The position numbers were made by a program, and so were the translations under genes. Shown piece by piece: positions 35,668 to 45,188 of a DNA stretch of 64,000 nucleotides. The stretch covers positions 1,054,001-1,118,000 of the forward strand of contig JADJOR010000001.1 in the NCBI GenBank assembly GCA_016713665.1, given 5' to 3'. This DNA comes from Deltaproteobacteria bacterium. Lineage in GTDB: Bacteria > Myxococcota_A > UBA9160 > UBA4427. Position 1 is the stretch's first letter; each line of letters begins with the position of its first letter. The notes under the pieces were generated by a model. The model was given only the letters and a program-made list of their open reading frames with translations. It ran no database searches and was not told the origin of the DNA.

Positions 35668-36971
35668 TCCGTCCCCTCGAAGGCATCAGCGTGCTCGCCG
35701 CCGAGCAGATGCACGCCCTCCCCCACGCGACCCAGCTGATGGCGCTGATGGGCGCGACCGTCCTCAAGGTCGAGCCGCTCGAAGGCGAAGCCGGCCGCCA
35801 CGGCCGCCCGACGATCCACGACACCGACGGCCGCGCCACCGGCTCGACCTTCCTGCGCAACAACCTCGCCAAGCAGAGCATCGCGATCGATCTCAAGCGC
35901 GACGAGGGCCGCGCGCTCTTCTTCGAGCTCGCCGGGACCGTCGACGTCGTCGCGGAGAACTTCCGCCCGGGCGCCGCCGACAAGCTCGGGATCGGCTGGG
36001 CCGCACTCTCGGCAATTCATCCGCGCCTCGTCTACGTCTCGATCTCGGGCTTCGGCAACCGCACCGATCCGCCGAGCCCCTACCGCGACCGCGCCGCCTA
36101 CGCGCCGATCGTCGAAGGCATGGCCGGCCTCTACGAGTACGCCCGCGACGGCGACGCCCCGCCCCGCCCGGCCTCGGCCGGCGCCCTCGGCGATACGGCG
36201 CCGGGTCTGCATGCGTTGATCGGCATCCTCGCCGCCCTGCGCGAGCGAGACCGCACCGGAAGCGGCCTCCAGGTCGACGTCTCGATGTACGACTCGATGA
36301 TCGCCGTCGCCGACGTCGTCCATCCCGCGAGCCTCGGCGTCGAGCCCTCCCGTGCGACCCAGGGCATCGGCATTCTCCACGCCTTTCGCGCCCGCGACGG
36401 CTGGTTCACGGTCGAGGTCGTGCGTGAGCCCCATTTCCCGGGCTTCGCCGCGGCGGTGGGCCATCCCGAGTGGACCCGCGATCCGCGCCTGGCGACGCGC
36501 AAGGGCTGGTCGGATTGCATGGAGACGCTGATCCGACCCGGGGTCGAGACCTGGGCCGCGGGCCTGTCGAAGAGCGAGGCTTCGGCCGCGCTCGCCGCGC
36601 GCGGTGTCGCCGCGGGGCCGGTGAACACGGCGGCGGACATCGCCGCGGACCCTCACGTGCGCGCCCGCGACTTCATCCTCGAGACGGACACGCCCGAGGC
36701 GCGGGTGCGCATCGTCGGCAACCCGATCGCGTTCCGCCGCGCGCCCGGGGCGGGCGAGTCGCACACGTCGGACAAAGCGAGCGAGTCGCGCGAAGTCCGC
36801 GCGTCGCGGGCGCCGCTTGCGCGGGGCACGCCGATCGAGCAGGACGCCGCGACCGCCGAGGCGCCGCGCTGGCCGCGCCTCGGCCAGCACACCGATTCGA
36901 TCCTGTCCCAGCGCCTGGGCCTCCCCCCGGCGCGCATCGCCGCGCTGCGCGCGGCCGGAGTCGTCGCATGA
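35664..36971 (+). CDS. CaiB/BaiF family CoA-transferase
   Basis: A 435-aa class III CoA-transferase paralogous to the preceding gene: PLEGISVLAAEQMHALPHATQLMALMGATVLKVEPLEG, then LAKQSIAIDLKRDEGRALF, VAENFRPGAADKLG and VYVSISGFG. GSGLQVDVSMYDSM holds the likely catalytic aspartate in the canonical VDVSM context, clearer than in the upstream paralogue. This suggests that the pair may work as a heteromer or act on different acids. GTG start at 35664 overlaps the upstream stop, and its own stop overlaps the next ATG (ATGA). Confidence 0.9.
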   Translation: MIRPLEGISVLAAEQMHALPHATQLMALMGATVLKVEPLEGEAGRHGRPTIHDTDGRATGSTFLRNNLAKQSIAIDLKRDEGRALFFELAGTVDVVAENFRPGAADKLGIGWAALSAIHPRLVYVSISGFGNRTDPPSPYRDRAAYAPIVEGMAGLYEYARDGDAPPRPASAGALGDTAPGLHALIGILAALRERDRTGSGLQVDVSMYDSMIAVADVVHPASLGVEPSRATQGIGILHAFRARDGWFTVEVVREPHFPGFAAAVGHPEWTRDPRLATRKGWSDCMETLIRPGVETWAAGLSKSEASAALAARGVAAGPVNTAADIAADPHVRARDFILETDTPEARVRIVGNPIAFRRAPGAGESHTSDKASESREVRASRAPLARGTPIEQDAATAEAPRWPRLGQHTDSILSQRLGLPPARIAALRAAGVVA

Positions 36972-38473
36972 GCCTCTCGCGTTCCGCCGAGATCCGCAGC
37001 CGTCTCGGCCATCCGGTGATCGACGCCGATGGCCATACCAGCGAATACCTCCCCGCCTTCGGGACCTATCTGCGCGACGTCGGCGTCTCGACGGATTTCA
37101 ATCGCCTCTTCCAGGGCGTGCTCGGCGCCGCCGGCGACTGGTACGACCACACGCCGGCCGAACGCCGACGCAAGCATCTCACGAAGGCGCCCTGGTGGAC
37201 CCGTCCGATGCGCGATGCGCGCGACCGCGCCGCCGCCTGCTTCCCGCGCTTCCTGCGCGAGCGCATGGACGAGCTCGGCTGCGACGTCTCCGTCGTCTAC
37301 CCGAGCACGGGTCTCGCCTTCCTCCAGCTCGGCAACGCCGAGATCCGCCGCGCCGCCTGCCGCGCGCTGAACCGCTACCACCGCGACGCCTTCGACGGCA
37401 CGACCGACCGCCTCGTCCCCGTCGCCGCGATCCCCGCCCATACGCCGCAGGAGGCGATCGAGGAGCTCGACTACGCCGTCCTCGAGCTCGGCTTCCGCGC
37501 GGTCGTGATCCCGAGCTACGTCCCGCGGCCCCTCCCTGGCTACGAGGACGCCGATCCCGACACGCGCCGCGTCGCCTGCTGGCTCGACACCTACGGCGTC
37601 GACAGCGACCACGACTACGATCCCTTCTGGCGCCGCTGCATCGAGCTCGGCGTCTCGCCGGGGACACATACCCAGGGCAACGGCGTCGGCTTCCGCCGCT
37701 CGACCGAGAACTGGGTCTACAACCACATCGGCCACTTCGCCGCGAGCGGCGAGGCGCTCTGCAAGTCGCTGTTCCTGGGCGGGGTGACCCGGCGCTTTCC
37801 GAAGCTCCGCATCGCGCTGCTCGAAGGCGGCGTTGGCTGGGGCTGCGGGCTCTACAGCGATCTCGTCGGCCACTGGCAGAAGCGCAACGTGAAGGCCCTG
37901 CGCCAGAACCTCGATCCCGCGCTGCTCGACGTCGAGGCCTTCGAGCGCCTCGCCGCCCGCTGGGCCAGCGTGGGCACCGCGACCCCCGAGCGCATCGCCG
38001 GCGCCGCCCTCACGACCCCGGGTCATCCATCGCCCGGCCCGGGCGCGAAAGGCCCGAGCGACGCCGAGATCGACGAGTTCCACGCCCTCGGCATCACGAG
38101 CGCCGAGGAGATCCCCGGCCTCTTCGCGCCGAACTTCTTCTTCGGATGCGAGGCCGACGATCCCATGACGCCCCTCGCCTTCGACGCTCGCCGTTGGCCC
38201 TTCGGCGCGACGCTGCGCGCCTTCTACGGCTCCGACATCGGCCACTTCGACGTGCCCTCACTGCCCGACGTCCTGGTCGAGGCGTTCGAGAACATCGAGC
38301 ACGGCCTGATGGACGAAGCGCAGTTTCGCGACTTCACCTTCGCGAACCCCGCGCGCTTCTACCTCGAGAGCAATCCGCGCTTCTTCGCGGGGACCGCGGT
38401 CGAGAGCACCGTCGCCGATCTCGGCGGCGAGCCGAACCCCACGACGCCGCTCGGCGGCGTGCCCGCGCGATGA
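36968..38473 (+). CDS. Amidohydrolase_2-family protein
   Basis: A 501-aa amidohydrolase_2 (TIM-barrel metal hydrolase) protein. The N-terminal strand HPVIDADGHTSEY carries the modified metal motif seen in this subgroup (D-A-D-G-H). LALLEGGVGWG-like and FYGSDIGHFDVP near the C-terminus give the later strand ligands, including an aspartate in GSDIGH. The subgroup hydrolyses or decarboxylates cyclic and aromatic substrates, but many members are uncharacterised. It overlaps both neighbours by 4 bases, within the CoA-transferase/P450 operon. Two further paralogues lie at 41595 and 43069. Confidence 0.82.
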   Translation: MSLSRSAEIRSRLGHPVIDADGHTSEYLPAFGTYLRDVGVSTDFNRLFQGVLGAAGDWYDHTPAERRRKHLTKAPWWTRPMRDARDRAAACFPRFLRERMDELGCDVSVVYPSTGLAFLQLGNAEIRRAACRALNRYHRDAFDGTTDRLVPVAAIPAHTPQEAIEELDYAVLELGFRAVVIPSYVPRPLPGYEDADPDTRRVACWLDTYGVDSDHDYDPFWRRCIELGVSPGTHTQGNGVGFRRSTENWVYNHIGHFAASGEALCKSLFLGGVTRRFPKLRIALLEGGVGWGCGLYSDLVGHWQKRNVKALRQNLDPALLDVEAFERLAARWASVGTATPERIAGAALTTPGHPSPGPGAKGPSDAEIDEFHALGITSAEEIPGLFAPNFFFGCEADDPMTPLAFDARRWPFGATLRAFYGSDIGHFDVPSLPDVLVEAFENIEHGLMDEAQFRDFTFANPARFYLESNPRFFAGTAVESTVADLGGEPNPTTPLGGVPAR

Positions 38474-39897
38474 AGGATTGGGGTGTCGGGATCGAGCGCC
38501 CGTGGCGGGCATCGGCCGAGCCGGTCGATCCCGCGCTCGACGCCGACGCGATCCTCGCGCGCATCCTCGATCCCGATCGACGCGGCACGCTGCATCCGCT
38601 CTACCACCGTCTGCGTGCCCTCGACCCGATCCATTCAAGCCGCTCGCCCCGGCTCCCCGAGCGCTGCTTCGTGCTGACGCGCCACCGCGACGTCGATCGC
38701 GTGGCGCGCAGCCCGGCGGCGGTCAACGATCCGGACACGGCGCGGGTCTTCGATCGCGACGGCCAGGGCGGCGCCTTCTTCCAGCTGATGCGCCACGCCA
38801 TGCTCTTCCTCGAGAAGGCCGACCACGACCGCGTCCGGCGCCTCGTCTACAAGGCCTTCACGCCCCGGGCGATCGCCCCGCTGCGCGCGCTGACGGAGGA
38901 GACCGCGCACGCGCTCCTCGATGCCGTCGCGGCGAAGGGCCGCATGGACTTCGTGCGCGACTTCGCCTACCCGCTCCCGATCCGCGTGATCGGCCGGCTG
39001 CTCGGGCTGCCGGACGAGGACCAGGCGCGGATCGAGGAGTGGGCCTGGGACTTCGCCCGCGCCGGCGACCCGATGACGGCGACGCCCGAGACGATCCGCC
39101 GCGGGAACGTCGCCGCCGACGGATTTCACGCCTTCTTCGCCGCCGCCCTCGACGCGCGCCGCGCGCAGCCCCGGGACGATCTGCTCACGACCCTCGTCGA
39201 GGCCGAGGAGGACGGCCGCGGCCTCGGCCGCGAGGAGGCGATCGCGACCTGCGTGCTGCTCCTGCAGGCCGGCCACGAGACGACCGCCGATCTGCTCGGC
39301 AACGCGGTCCTCAACCTCTTCGCCCATCCCGACGAGCTCGCGCGCCTGCTCCGTGAGCCCGCACTGCTCCCGGCGGCGGTCGAGGAGCTCCTGCGCTTCG
39401 AGCCCCCGGTCCAGCTCTCGATGCGGCTCGTGCGGGAGCCGATCGACCTCGGCGAGAAGACGATCCCGGCCGGGAGCTTTGCGGCGCTCGTCTACGGCGC
39501 GGCCAATCGCGATCCCGAGATGTACGCCGAGCCCGACGTGCTGCGCCTCGATCGCGGTGCGCCCCATCTCGCCTTCAGCGCCGGCGCCTACTATTGCATC
39601 GGCAACGCGCTCGCGCGCAGCGAGATCCAGGCGGCGCTGCAGGTCCTGCTCGAGCGGCTGCCGACGCTCCGACCCGACGGGGCGGGCTGGGTCGAGCGCA
39701 GGACGGTGAGGCTGCGGGGGCCGCAGGCGCTGCCGGTCGCCTGGGACAGGCCGGACGAACGGCGGACGGACGACGGGGCGCGCCCGGCATCCATGTCTCA
39801 GAGCGAGGCGAGGAACGCGAGCAGCGCGGCGCGCTCGGCCGGGCTGAGCGCGAACGGGCGGAGGCGCTCGGCGTCGCGCCCGCCGCCGCGCTCGTAG
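38470..39897 (+). CDS. Cytochrome P450
   Basis: A P450 of 475 aa as read. I-helix LLLQAGHETTADLLGN, K-helix ExxR in VEELLRFEPP, haem loop FSAGAYYCIGNALAR with axial Cys376. The usual His/Arg two residues before the cysteine is Tyr (GAYYC), which is uncommon. The catalytic part ends near QALPVAW. About 50 further residues (Arg/Ser-rich) run into the convergent peroxidase gene by 100 bp and look like read-through, possibly from a lost stop or indel. It is the last gene of the four-gene operon (ATGA overlap with the amidohydrolase). Confidence 0.88.
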   Translation: MKDWGVGIERPWRASAEPVDPALDADAILARILDPDRRGTLHPLYHRLRALDPIHSSRSPRLPERCFVLTRHRDVDRVARSPAAVNDPDTARVFDRDGQGGAFFQLMRHAMLFLEKADHDRVRRLVYKAFTPRAIAPLRALTEETAHALLDAVAAKGRMDFVRDFAYPLPIRVIGRLLGLPDEDQARIEEWAWDFARAGDPMTATPETIRRGNVAADGFHAFFAAALDARRAQPRDDLLTTLVEAEEDGRGLGREEAIATCVLLLQAGHETTADLLGNAVLNLFAHPDELARLLREPALLPAAVEELLRFEPPVQLSMRLVREPIDLGEKTIPAGSFAALVYGAANRDPEMYAEPDVLRLDRGAPHLAFSAGAYYCIGNALARSEIQAALQVLLERLPTLRPDGAGWVERRTVRLRGPQALPVAWDRPDERRTDDGARPASMSQSEARNASSAARSAGLSANGRRRSASRPPPRS

Positions 39898-40763
39898 AAG
39901 GCGACGACCTCGGCGAGGGTCGCGAGGCTCCCATCGTGCATGTAGGGCGCGGTCCGACCGACGAAGCGCAGGCTCGGGGCGCGGAAGGACTCGCTCGAAT
40001 CGGAGACGGCGGTGCGATGGAAGACGGGCATGACCGCGCGGCCGGGCTCTGCGGTCGGGCCCGAGAGGTGGAGACCGGCATGACAATGGCCGCAGCCGAG
40101 ACGCTCGGAGAAGAAGAGCGCCATGCCGGATGCCGCCGTCGCGTCGAAATCCGACGGATCGTCCCAGTACAGGCGCCGATCGAAGGCCGAGTCCATGCGA
40201 ATCAAGGTCCGTACGTAGCTGGCGAGCGCCTGGACGACCGTGGTCTCGTCCAAGGGCGCATCGCCGAAGGCTGCGCGGTGGAGCACAGCGATCTCGGGAT
40301 CGGCGGCGAGCACGTCGACCTGCCCCGGGCCGAAGCCCATCTCGACCGGGCTCGTTCCGGTCAGCGGGAGCCGAAGCTGGTCTTCGAGGCGATCGAGGCC
40401 CTGGTCGATCCAGGTATACGTGACGTTGTAGGCGACGTTCCAGAGCGAGGGCGTGTTGCGCGCGTGGGGCTCGCCCGAGGCGCCGATCGCCCGGGGAAGG
40501 CCGTCGGTGAGCTCGCGCGCGGGATCGTGGCAGGTCGCACAGCTCGTCGTCCGGTTGAACGAGAGCCGCACATCCGCGAAGAGCCGCCGCCCGAGCGCGA
40601 CCTTCTCCTCGCTCATCGGATTGTCCGGAGGCACCGGCGGCGGCCCGAGCCCCTCCGGCAGCGTCCAGCGATAGCCGTCTGCTCGCCCGCTGCGAACGCC
40701 CCCGCCCAGGACGAGCATCCCGACCAGGATTCCGGCCGCGAGGACCACCGATCTCGCGCCCAT
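39798..40763 (-). CDS. Di-haem cytochrome c peroxidase (MauG/CcpA family)
   Basis: A 321-aa exported protein with a signal peptide (VVLAAGILVGMLVLGGG). It has two c-type haem motifs: CATCH in FNRTTSCATCHDPARELTDG, and CGHCH in SERLGCGHCHAGLHLSG. FRAPSLRFVGRTAPYMHDGSLATLAEVVAFYERGGG near the C-terminus is the conserved family end. Members reduce hydrogen peroxide or oxidise protein side chains in the periplasm. I chose ATG 40763 (GAGGG upstream, gives the signal). It sits 23 bp downstream of the TPR protein gene on the same strand and likely forms a unit with it. Confidence 0.9.
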   Translation of the reverse strand: MGARSVVLAAGILVGMLVLGGGVRSGRADGYRWTLPEGLGPPPVPPDNPMSEEKVALGRRLFADVRLSFNRTTSCATCHDPARELTDGLPRAIGASGEPHARNTPSLWNVAYNVTYTWIDQGLDRLEDQLRLPLTGTSPVEMGFGPGQVDVLAADPEIAVLHRAAFGDAPLDETTVVQALASYVRTLIRMDSAFDRRLYWDDPSDFDATAASGMALFFSERLGCGHCHAGLHLSGPTAEPGRAVMPVFHRTAVSDSSESFRAPSLRFVGRTAPYMHDGSLATLAEVVAFYERGGGRDAERLRPFALSPAERAALLAFLASL

Positions 40764-40786
40764 GCGCCCTCGACCGCGCCCCACGC

Positions 40787-41473
40787 CTACCAGCTGCGCG
40801 TGTTGTTCAGCGAGAGGTCCTCTCCCGTCTTCGCGAGGGCTTTGCGCTCCTTCACCCACTCCGCGAACGAAGCCGTCGCGTCTCCGGCCGGCTGCTTCTC
40901 GAGCCAGGCGTCCATCGCCGTCATCAGCTGATCGGCGAGCTTGCGCTCGTTTCGGAAGAGGACCATGTACGACGCCTTCGCCTTCTCGAGCTGGCCGACG
41001 CCCAGATAGGCCTCGCCTCGGTACTCGATCGCCGGGAAGTAGGCGGAGTTGATCTCGAGCGCCCGGTCATAGGCGGCGATCGCCTCGGCGAACTTCCCGG
41101 TCCGGCGCAGGGCATAGCCGAGCTCGTTCTGGGCCTCGTAGTGGTTCGGATAGGCCTTGACCGCTGCCGACTGGGAGCGGATCGCGTTCTCGTAGGATTT
41201 CTGCGCCTTGGCGAAGAGCTTCGCACGATCCTTCTCGTCTTCTTCCTTCGCCGCCTTCTCCTCGAGCTTCCAGGCCTTCGCCTTCGCGCGCAGCCCCGCC
41301 TGGTAGTGGCGTCGGGCGACGGACTCCGGCGATCGGCTCGAGCTCGAAGACGAGCCGACGGAGCCGCCGTAGTCTCCGCCCCCTCCGCCTCCGCCGGCGG
41401 CCCAGGCGCCGCCGGCAGGGGCGAACAGTCCGACCATCAGGATGAGCGACGCAGCCAGTCGAATCGAGCGCAT
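40787..41473 (-). CDS. Exported TPR-repeat protein
   Basis: A 228-aa protein. Signal peptide (LAASLILMVGLFAPAGGAWA), then a Gly/Ser-rich segment (about residues 26-47), then tetratricopeptide helices: AAVKAYPNHYEAQNELGYALRRTGKFAEAIAAYDRALEINS and FPAIEYRGEAYLGVGQLEKAKASY. The final segment is charged (ASFAEWVKERKALA). TPRs mediate protein contacts; because the di-haem peroxidase gene follows by 23 bp, it may assemble or present that enzyme. GAGGAG lies 8 bases before the ATG. Confidence 0.82.
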   Translation of the reverse strand: MRSIRLAASLILMVGLFAPAGGAWAAGGGGGGGDYGGSVGSSSSSSRSPESVARRHYQAGLRAKAKAWKLEEKAAKEEDEKDRAKLFAKAQKSYENAIRSQSAAVKAYPNHYEAQNELGYALRRTGKFAEAIAAYDRALEINSAYFPAIEYRGEAYLGVGQLEKAKASYMVLFRNERKLADQLMTAMDAWLEKQPAGDATASFAEWVKERKALAKTGEDLSLNNTRSW

Positions 41474-41594
41474 GAGAAGATCTCCTCGTGTGAAATGCGG
41501 TCTCGGGCGCCACAGGATCCGGACGACCTTCGCCGGGCTCGCTCGGGATCCGTCGTGCGGGGCCCTGCGCGAGACCGCGATCCCGCGACCCCGA

Positions 41595-42923
41595 TCAACC
41601 GAGCGCGCGGCCGAAGAGCTTCTCCGCCCGGGCCCGCTGGAAGGTGATGCAGGTCGAATCGGCGGGGATCTCTTCGAGCGGACGTCGGACCAGCTCGGGC
41701 GTGATCCCGATCCGATTCGCATCCGCGCGCAGCGCCTCGAGGTCGAAACCGTAGAGCGCAGCCGCGTTCTCGCCCAGCATCATCCGGACCTCGCGCTCGG
41801 GTACGTCCGCAAAGGCGAAGCGCATGTTCTCCCGCGAATGCGGATAGCAGCCCTCGTAATGCGGGTAGTCGTTGCCCCACAGGATCCGATCGACGCCCAC
41901 GATCTCCCGACCCGCGATGTCCGCCGGTCCCGGGAAGCTCGCGCCGTACCAGCAGTTGCGCTTGGCATAGAAGGACGGCAGCTCCTTCAGCGCCGGGTCC
42001 TTCGAGGTATCGATCTCGCCGATCGCCCCCATCTTCCAGGCCAGATACATCGCGTCCATGTGCTTCATGACCTGCGGCGCCCAGGCGCAACCGCTCTCGG
42101 TCAGGATGAAGCGCAGCCGCGGGAAGCGCTCGAAGACGCCCCCCATGATGAGGGTCGTGTAGCCGCGCTGGACGTAGAAGGTCATCTCGAGGGCCCAGAG
42201 CGCGTTCGAGCCCTGCCCGCCCGAATACGACGGCGAGCCCTGCCCCGAGTGCTGGTTCATGACGAGGTCGCAGTCCTGGATCGCGGCCCAGAGCCGGTCG
42301 TAGGCCGGATCGTTGAGCGACGGGAGATGGACGTCGGAGGGCGCCGGCAGCGGCAGGAGCACACCGCCGCGGAGCCCGTGCTTCGCGATCCACTCGACGT
42401 CCTCGATCGCGTCGTCGAGGTCGTTCAGATGGATGAGCCCGATGCCCGCGCGGCGCTTCGGATCCTCGGCGCAGAACTCGGCGAGCCAGCGGTTGTGGGC
42501 GCGGGTCCCGGCGCGCCAGCGGGCGTATTGCTCGGGCGTCGCGGCGGGGGCGACGTGGAAGGCGCGATCGTAGAAGGGCGGGACGGTGTTCGGGAAGAGG
42601 ACCTCGCCGACGACGCCGTCGGCCAGCAGATCGCTGCGGCGGAGCTCGGCGTCCCAGTTCTTCGCCTTCTTGCTGCCGACGTGCTTCTTCGCGGGATTCG
42701 CGTAGCTCCCTCGCCATGCGTCGAAGGGCGCACGCCATTCGGGGTCGAGATACTCGCGGTAGGTATCGATGGCGGCGCCGGCGTGGGTGTCGGCGGTCAG
42801 GACGACGTAGGGCACGTTCGACGCGTCGTCCTTCGATCCGAAGCCCGCGCTCGGGCCGTTCGCTTTCGACGAGCCCAACACTGCGGAACCGCGCTCTGCG
42901 TTCGTCAATGCCCCCTCCCTCAT
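41595..42923 (-). CDS. Amidohydrolase_2-family protein
   Basis: A 442-aa amidohydrolase_2 protein. LTADTHAG replaces the classic HxH motif at the first strand, CDLVMNQHSGQG and LRFILTESGCAW give the middle strands, and VDRILWGNDYPHYEGCYPHS carries the typical WGNDYPH metal-aspartate loop. These place it with the uncharacterised group of decarboxylase/hydrolase-like proteins common in this window. Start is uncertain: ATG 42923 is given, but TTG 42908 has a better ribosome binding site (GGGAGG). It is divergent from a third paralogue at 43069 (about 145 bp). Confidence 0.83.
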   Translation of the reverse strand: MREGALTNAERGSAVLGSSKANGPSAGFGSKDDASNVPYVVLTADTHAGAAIDTYREYLDPEWRAPFDAWRGSYANPAKKHVGSKKAKNWDAELRRSDLLADGVVGEVLFPNTVPPFYDRAFHVAPAATPEQYARWRAGTRAHNRWLAEFCAEDPKRRAGIGLIHLNDLDDAIEDVEWIAKHGLRGGVLLPLPAPSDVHLPSLNDPAYDRLWAAIQDCDLVMNQHSGQGSPSYSGGQGSNALWALEMTFYVQRGYTTLIMGGVFERFPRLRFILTESGCAWAPQVMKHMDAMYLAWKMGAIGEIDTSKDPALKELPSFYAKRNCWYGASFPGPADIAGREIVGVDRILWGNDYPHYEGCYPHSRENMRFAFADVPEREVRMMLGENAAALYGFDLEALRADANRIGITPELVRRPLEEIPADSTCITFQRARAEKLFGRALG

Positions 42924-43068
42924 GCCGATGGGCCCGTCGCCCGGCTGGAGCTTCGCGCGGGACGAACCGGAAGGCCAGCGGGGGAAGCGCGCGCCCGAGG
43001 ATTCAGTCGAGGGCGGGCGGTGGACCCGGCGCCTGTTACCTTCGGCGGCGCTTCGCGCAGGAGATCCC

Positions 43069-44257
43069 ATGCAGGCCGAACGCCCCCGCCTTTCCTATCG
43101 CCTCGTCGACGCCGACAACCACTATTACGAGCCCGACGACGCCTTCACGCGCTTCCTCGACCCGGCCTTCGCCGACCGCGCCGTTCACATCGAGCGCGAC
43201 GCGACGGGTCGCGGAAAGCCGTGGGTCGGCCGCGACCCCGCCTACTACCTCGAGATGACGCCCATCGACCGCATCGGCCGCCCCGGTGCCGTCGTCGCCG
43301 ACAAGGACTCGCGCTACCGACCGCTCCCCGACGCCGACATGGTTGAGCCGGGGAAGGTCCCGCGCTTCTACGACCGCGAGGCCCGCCTCGAATGGATGGA
43401 CGAGGAGGAGATCGAGGCGGTCGTGATGTGGCCGAGCCTCGGCCTCGGCATGGAATGGCAGCTGCGCGACGACCCGGCCGCCTGCGTCGCGAACCTGCGC
43501 TCGTTCAACCGCTGGGTCCACGACGCCTGGGGCTTCGACTACCGCCATCGGATCTTCGCCGTGCCGACGGTGACGCTCGTCGATCTCGACGAGGCGGTCC
43601 GCGAGGTCGAGGCGGTCCTGAAGCTCGGGGCGCGGGTCGTCCACGTCCTCTTCACGCCCGTGAACGGCCGCTCGATCGCCCACCCGGACCACGATCCGTT
43701 CTGGGCACGGCTCGCCGAGGCCGGGCGTCCCCGTCGCGTTCCACGGCGCCGAGGCCGGCTACTGCGATCTCTTCTCCGAGGCCTTCGGCGAGCGGCGGCG
43801 ACCGCCGGCGCATCAGCAATCGGCGTTCCAGCGCGCGGTTCTCTGGGAGCGGCCGATCATGGACACCCTCGCCGCCCTCGTCCTCCACAACCTCTTCGGC
43901 CGCTTCCCCGGCCTGCAGGCGATGAGCGTCGAGAACGGCTCGGCCTGGGTGCCCTACCTGCTGCGCGTGATGGACAAGGCCGAGAAGACGGGCAATTACG
44001 GAAGCTGGCTCGGCGGCCGGATCTCCGACCGACCGAGCGCGATCTTCCGGCGCCACGTCTCGGTCGCGCCCTTCGACGACGACGACATCCGCGGCCTGAT
44101 CGACGCGATCGGCGCCGATCGCGTGCTCTTCGGCTCCGACTATCCCCATCCGGAGGGCGTCGCGAATCCCTGGGACTTCCTGACGGGCCGCGCGCTCTCG
44201 GAGGCCGAGCTGCGCCTCGTCGCCCGCGACAACACCGCGAAGCTGCTCGCGCTATGA
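43069..44257 (+). CDS. Amidohydrolase_2-family protein (frameshift)
   Basis: About 395 aa after repair. The start has AGGAG 5 bases before the ATG and RLVDADNHYYEPDDAF as the first-strand motif. EWMDEEEIEAVVMWPSLGLG and HVLFTPVNGRS follow in the first frame. From about 43725 the family sequence continues in another frame: VAFHGAEAGYCDLFSEAF, then LFGRFPGLQAMSVENGSAWVP and VLFGSDYPHPEG. Removing one G from the GGG at 43723-43725 joins EAG to VPVAFHG. Its repaired stop overlaps the next SDR (ATGA), which supports the repair. Reaction unknown. Confidence 0.82.
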
Positions 44258-45102
44258 CGAACCCGACGAACCCGCCCCATCGCCCCGGCCGCGTCGAAGG
44301 CAAGGTCGCCATCATCACCGGCGCCGCCTCCGGCATCGGCCGCGTCACCGCCGAGACCCTCGCCCGCGAAGGCGCGCGCATCGCGCTCGTCGACCTCGAC
44401 CTCGAGGGCGCGCGCGCCGTCGCGGCGGGCATCGAGTCGCTCGGCGGCGAAGCGATCGCCCTGCGCGCCGACGTGAGCGCCGAGAGCGAGATCCGCAGCG
44501 CGATCGAAGCGACCGTCGCCCGCTTCGGTGGCCTCGACTTCCTCCACAACAACGCGGCCATCACGAGCCCCGACCACCAACGCCGCGACGGGAGCCTGCT
44601 CGACCTCGACGTCGAGATCTGGGACGCGACGATGGCCGTCGATCTGCGGGGCGCGATGCTCGGCTGCAAGCACGCGGTGCCCCACATGATCCGGCGCGGG
44701 GGCGGCTCGATCGTCAACACGACCTCGAACTCGTCGCTGGCAGGCGATCTGACGCTCAACGCCTACGCGGCGGCGAAGGCGGGGCTCAACGCGCTCTCGC
44801 TGTCGGTCGCGACGGCGTTCGGGAAGCAGGGGGTGCGCTGCAATGCCGTCTCCCCGGGGCTGATCGCGGGGCCGTCCTTCGCGAAGGTGGTCCCGCCCGA
44901 GGTCCAGGAGATGCTCCTCGCCGAAGCGCTCACGCCCCGGCTCGGGACGCCCCAGGACGTGGCGAACCTCGTGCTCTTCCTCGCCTCGGACGAGTCGGCC
45001 CACATCACAGGCCAGATCCTGCGCTGCGACGGCGGCGCGCTCTCGCATCTGCCCCACGTCTCGAAGCTGCGAGCGAGCGGGAAGACGACGAACCGGACCT
45101 GA
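44254..45102 (+). CDS. SDR-family oxidoreductase
   Basis: A 282-aa SDR with AIITGAASGIGRVTA for NAD(P) binding, DLDLEGA after strand 2 (NAD-favouring acidic residue), HNNAAIT, the catalytic Ser in NTTSNSS and YAAAK. The SPGLIAGPSF loop and ITGQILRCDGG end are family-typical. The ATG overlaps the stop of the upstream amidohydrolase by 4 bases, so the two act together, probably oxidising a product alcohol to a ketone or the reverse. It is the last catabolic gene before the toxin-antitoxin pair. Confidence 0.87.
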   Translation: MTNPTNPPHRPGRVEGKVAIITGAASGIGRVTAETLAREGARIALVDLDLEGARAVAAGIESLGGEAIALRADVSAESEIRSAIEATVARFGGLDFLHNNAAITSPDHQRRDGSLLDLDVEIWDATMAVDLRGAMLGCKHAVPHMIRRGGGSIVNTTSNSSLAGDLTLNAYAAAKAGLNALSLSVATAFGKQGVRCNAVSPGLIAGPSFAKVVPPEVQEMLLAEALTPRLGTPQDVANLVLFLASDESAHITGQILRCDGGALSHLPHVSKLRASGKTTNRT

Positions 45103-45188
45103 GTCGAGAGGCAGATCCCGTTGCTGTTGGATAACCTCCCCAACCGGGACAATCTCGAGCGGCGCATCCATGCGCAGGGAGCCCGATC

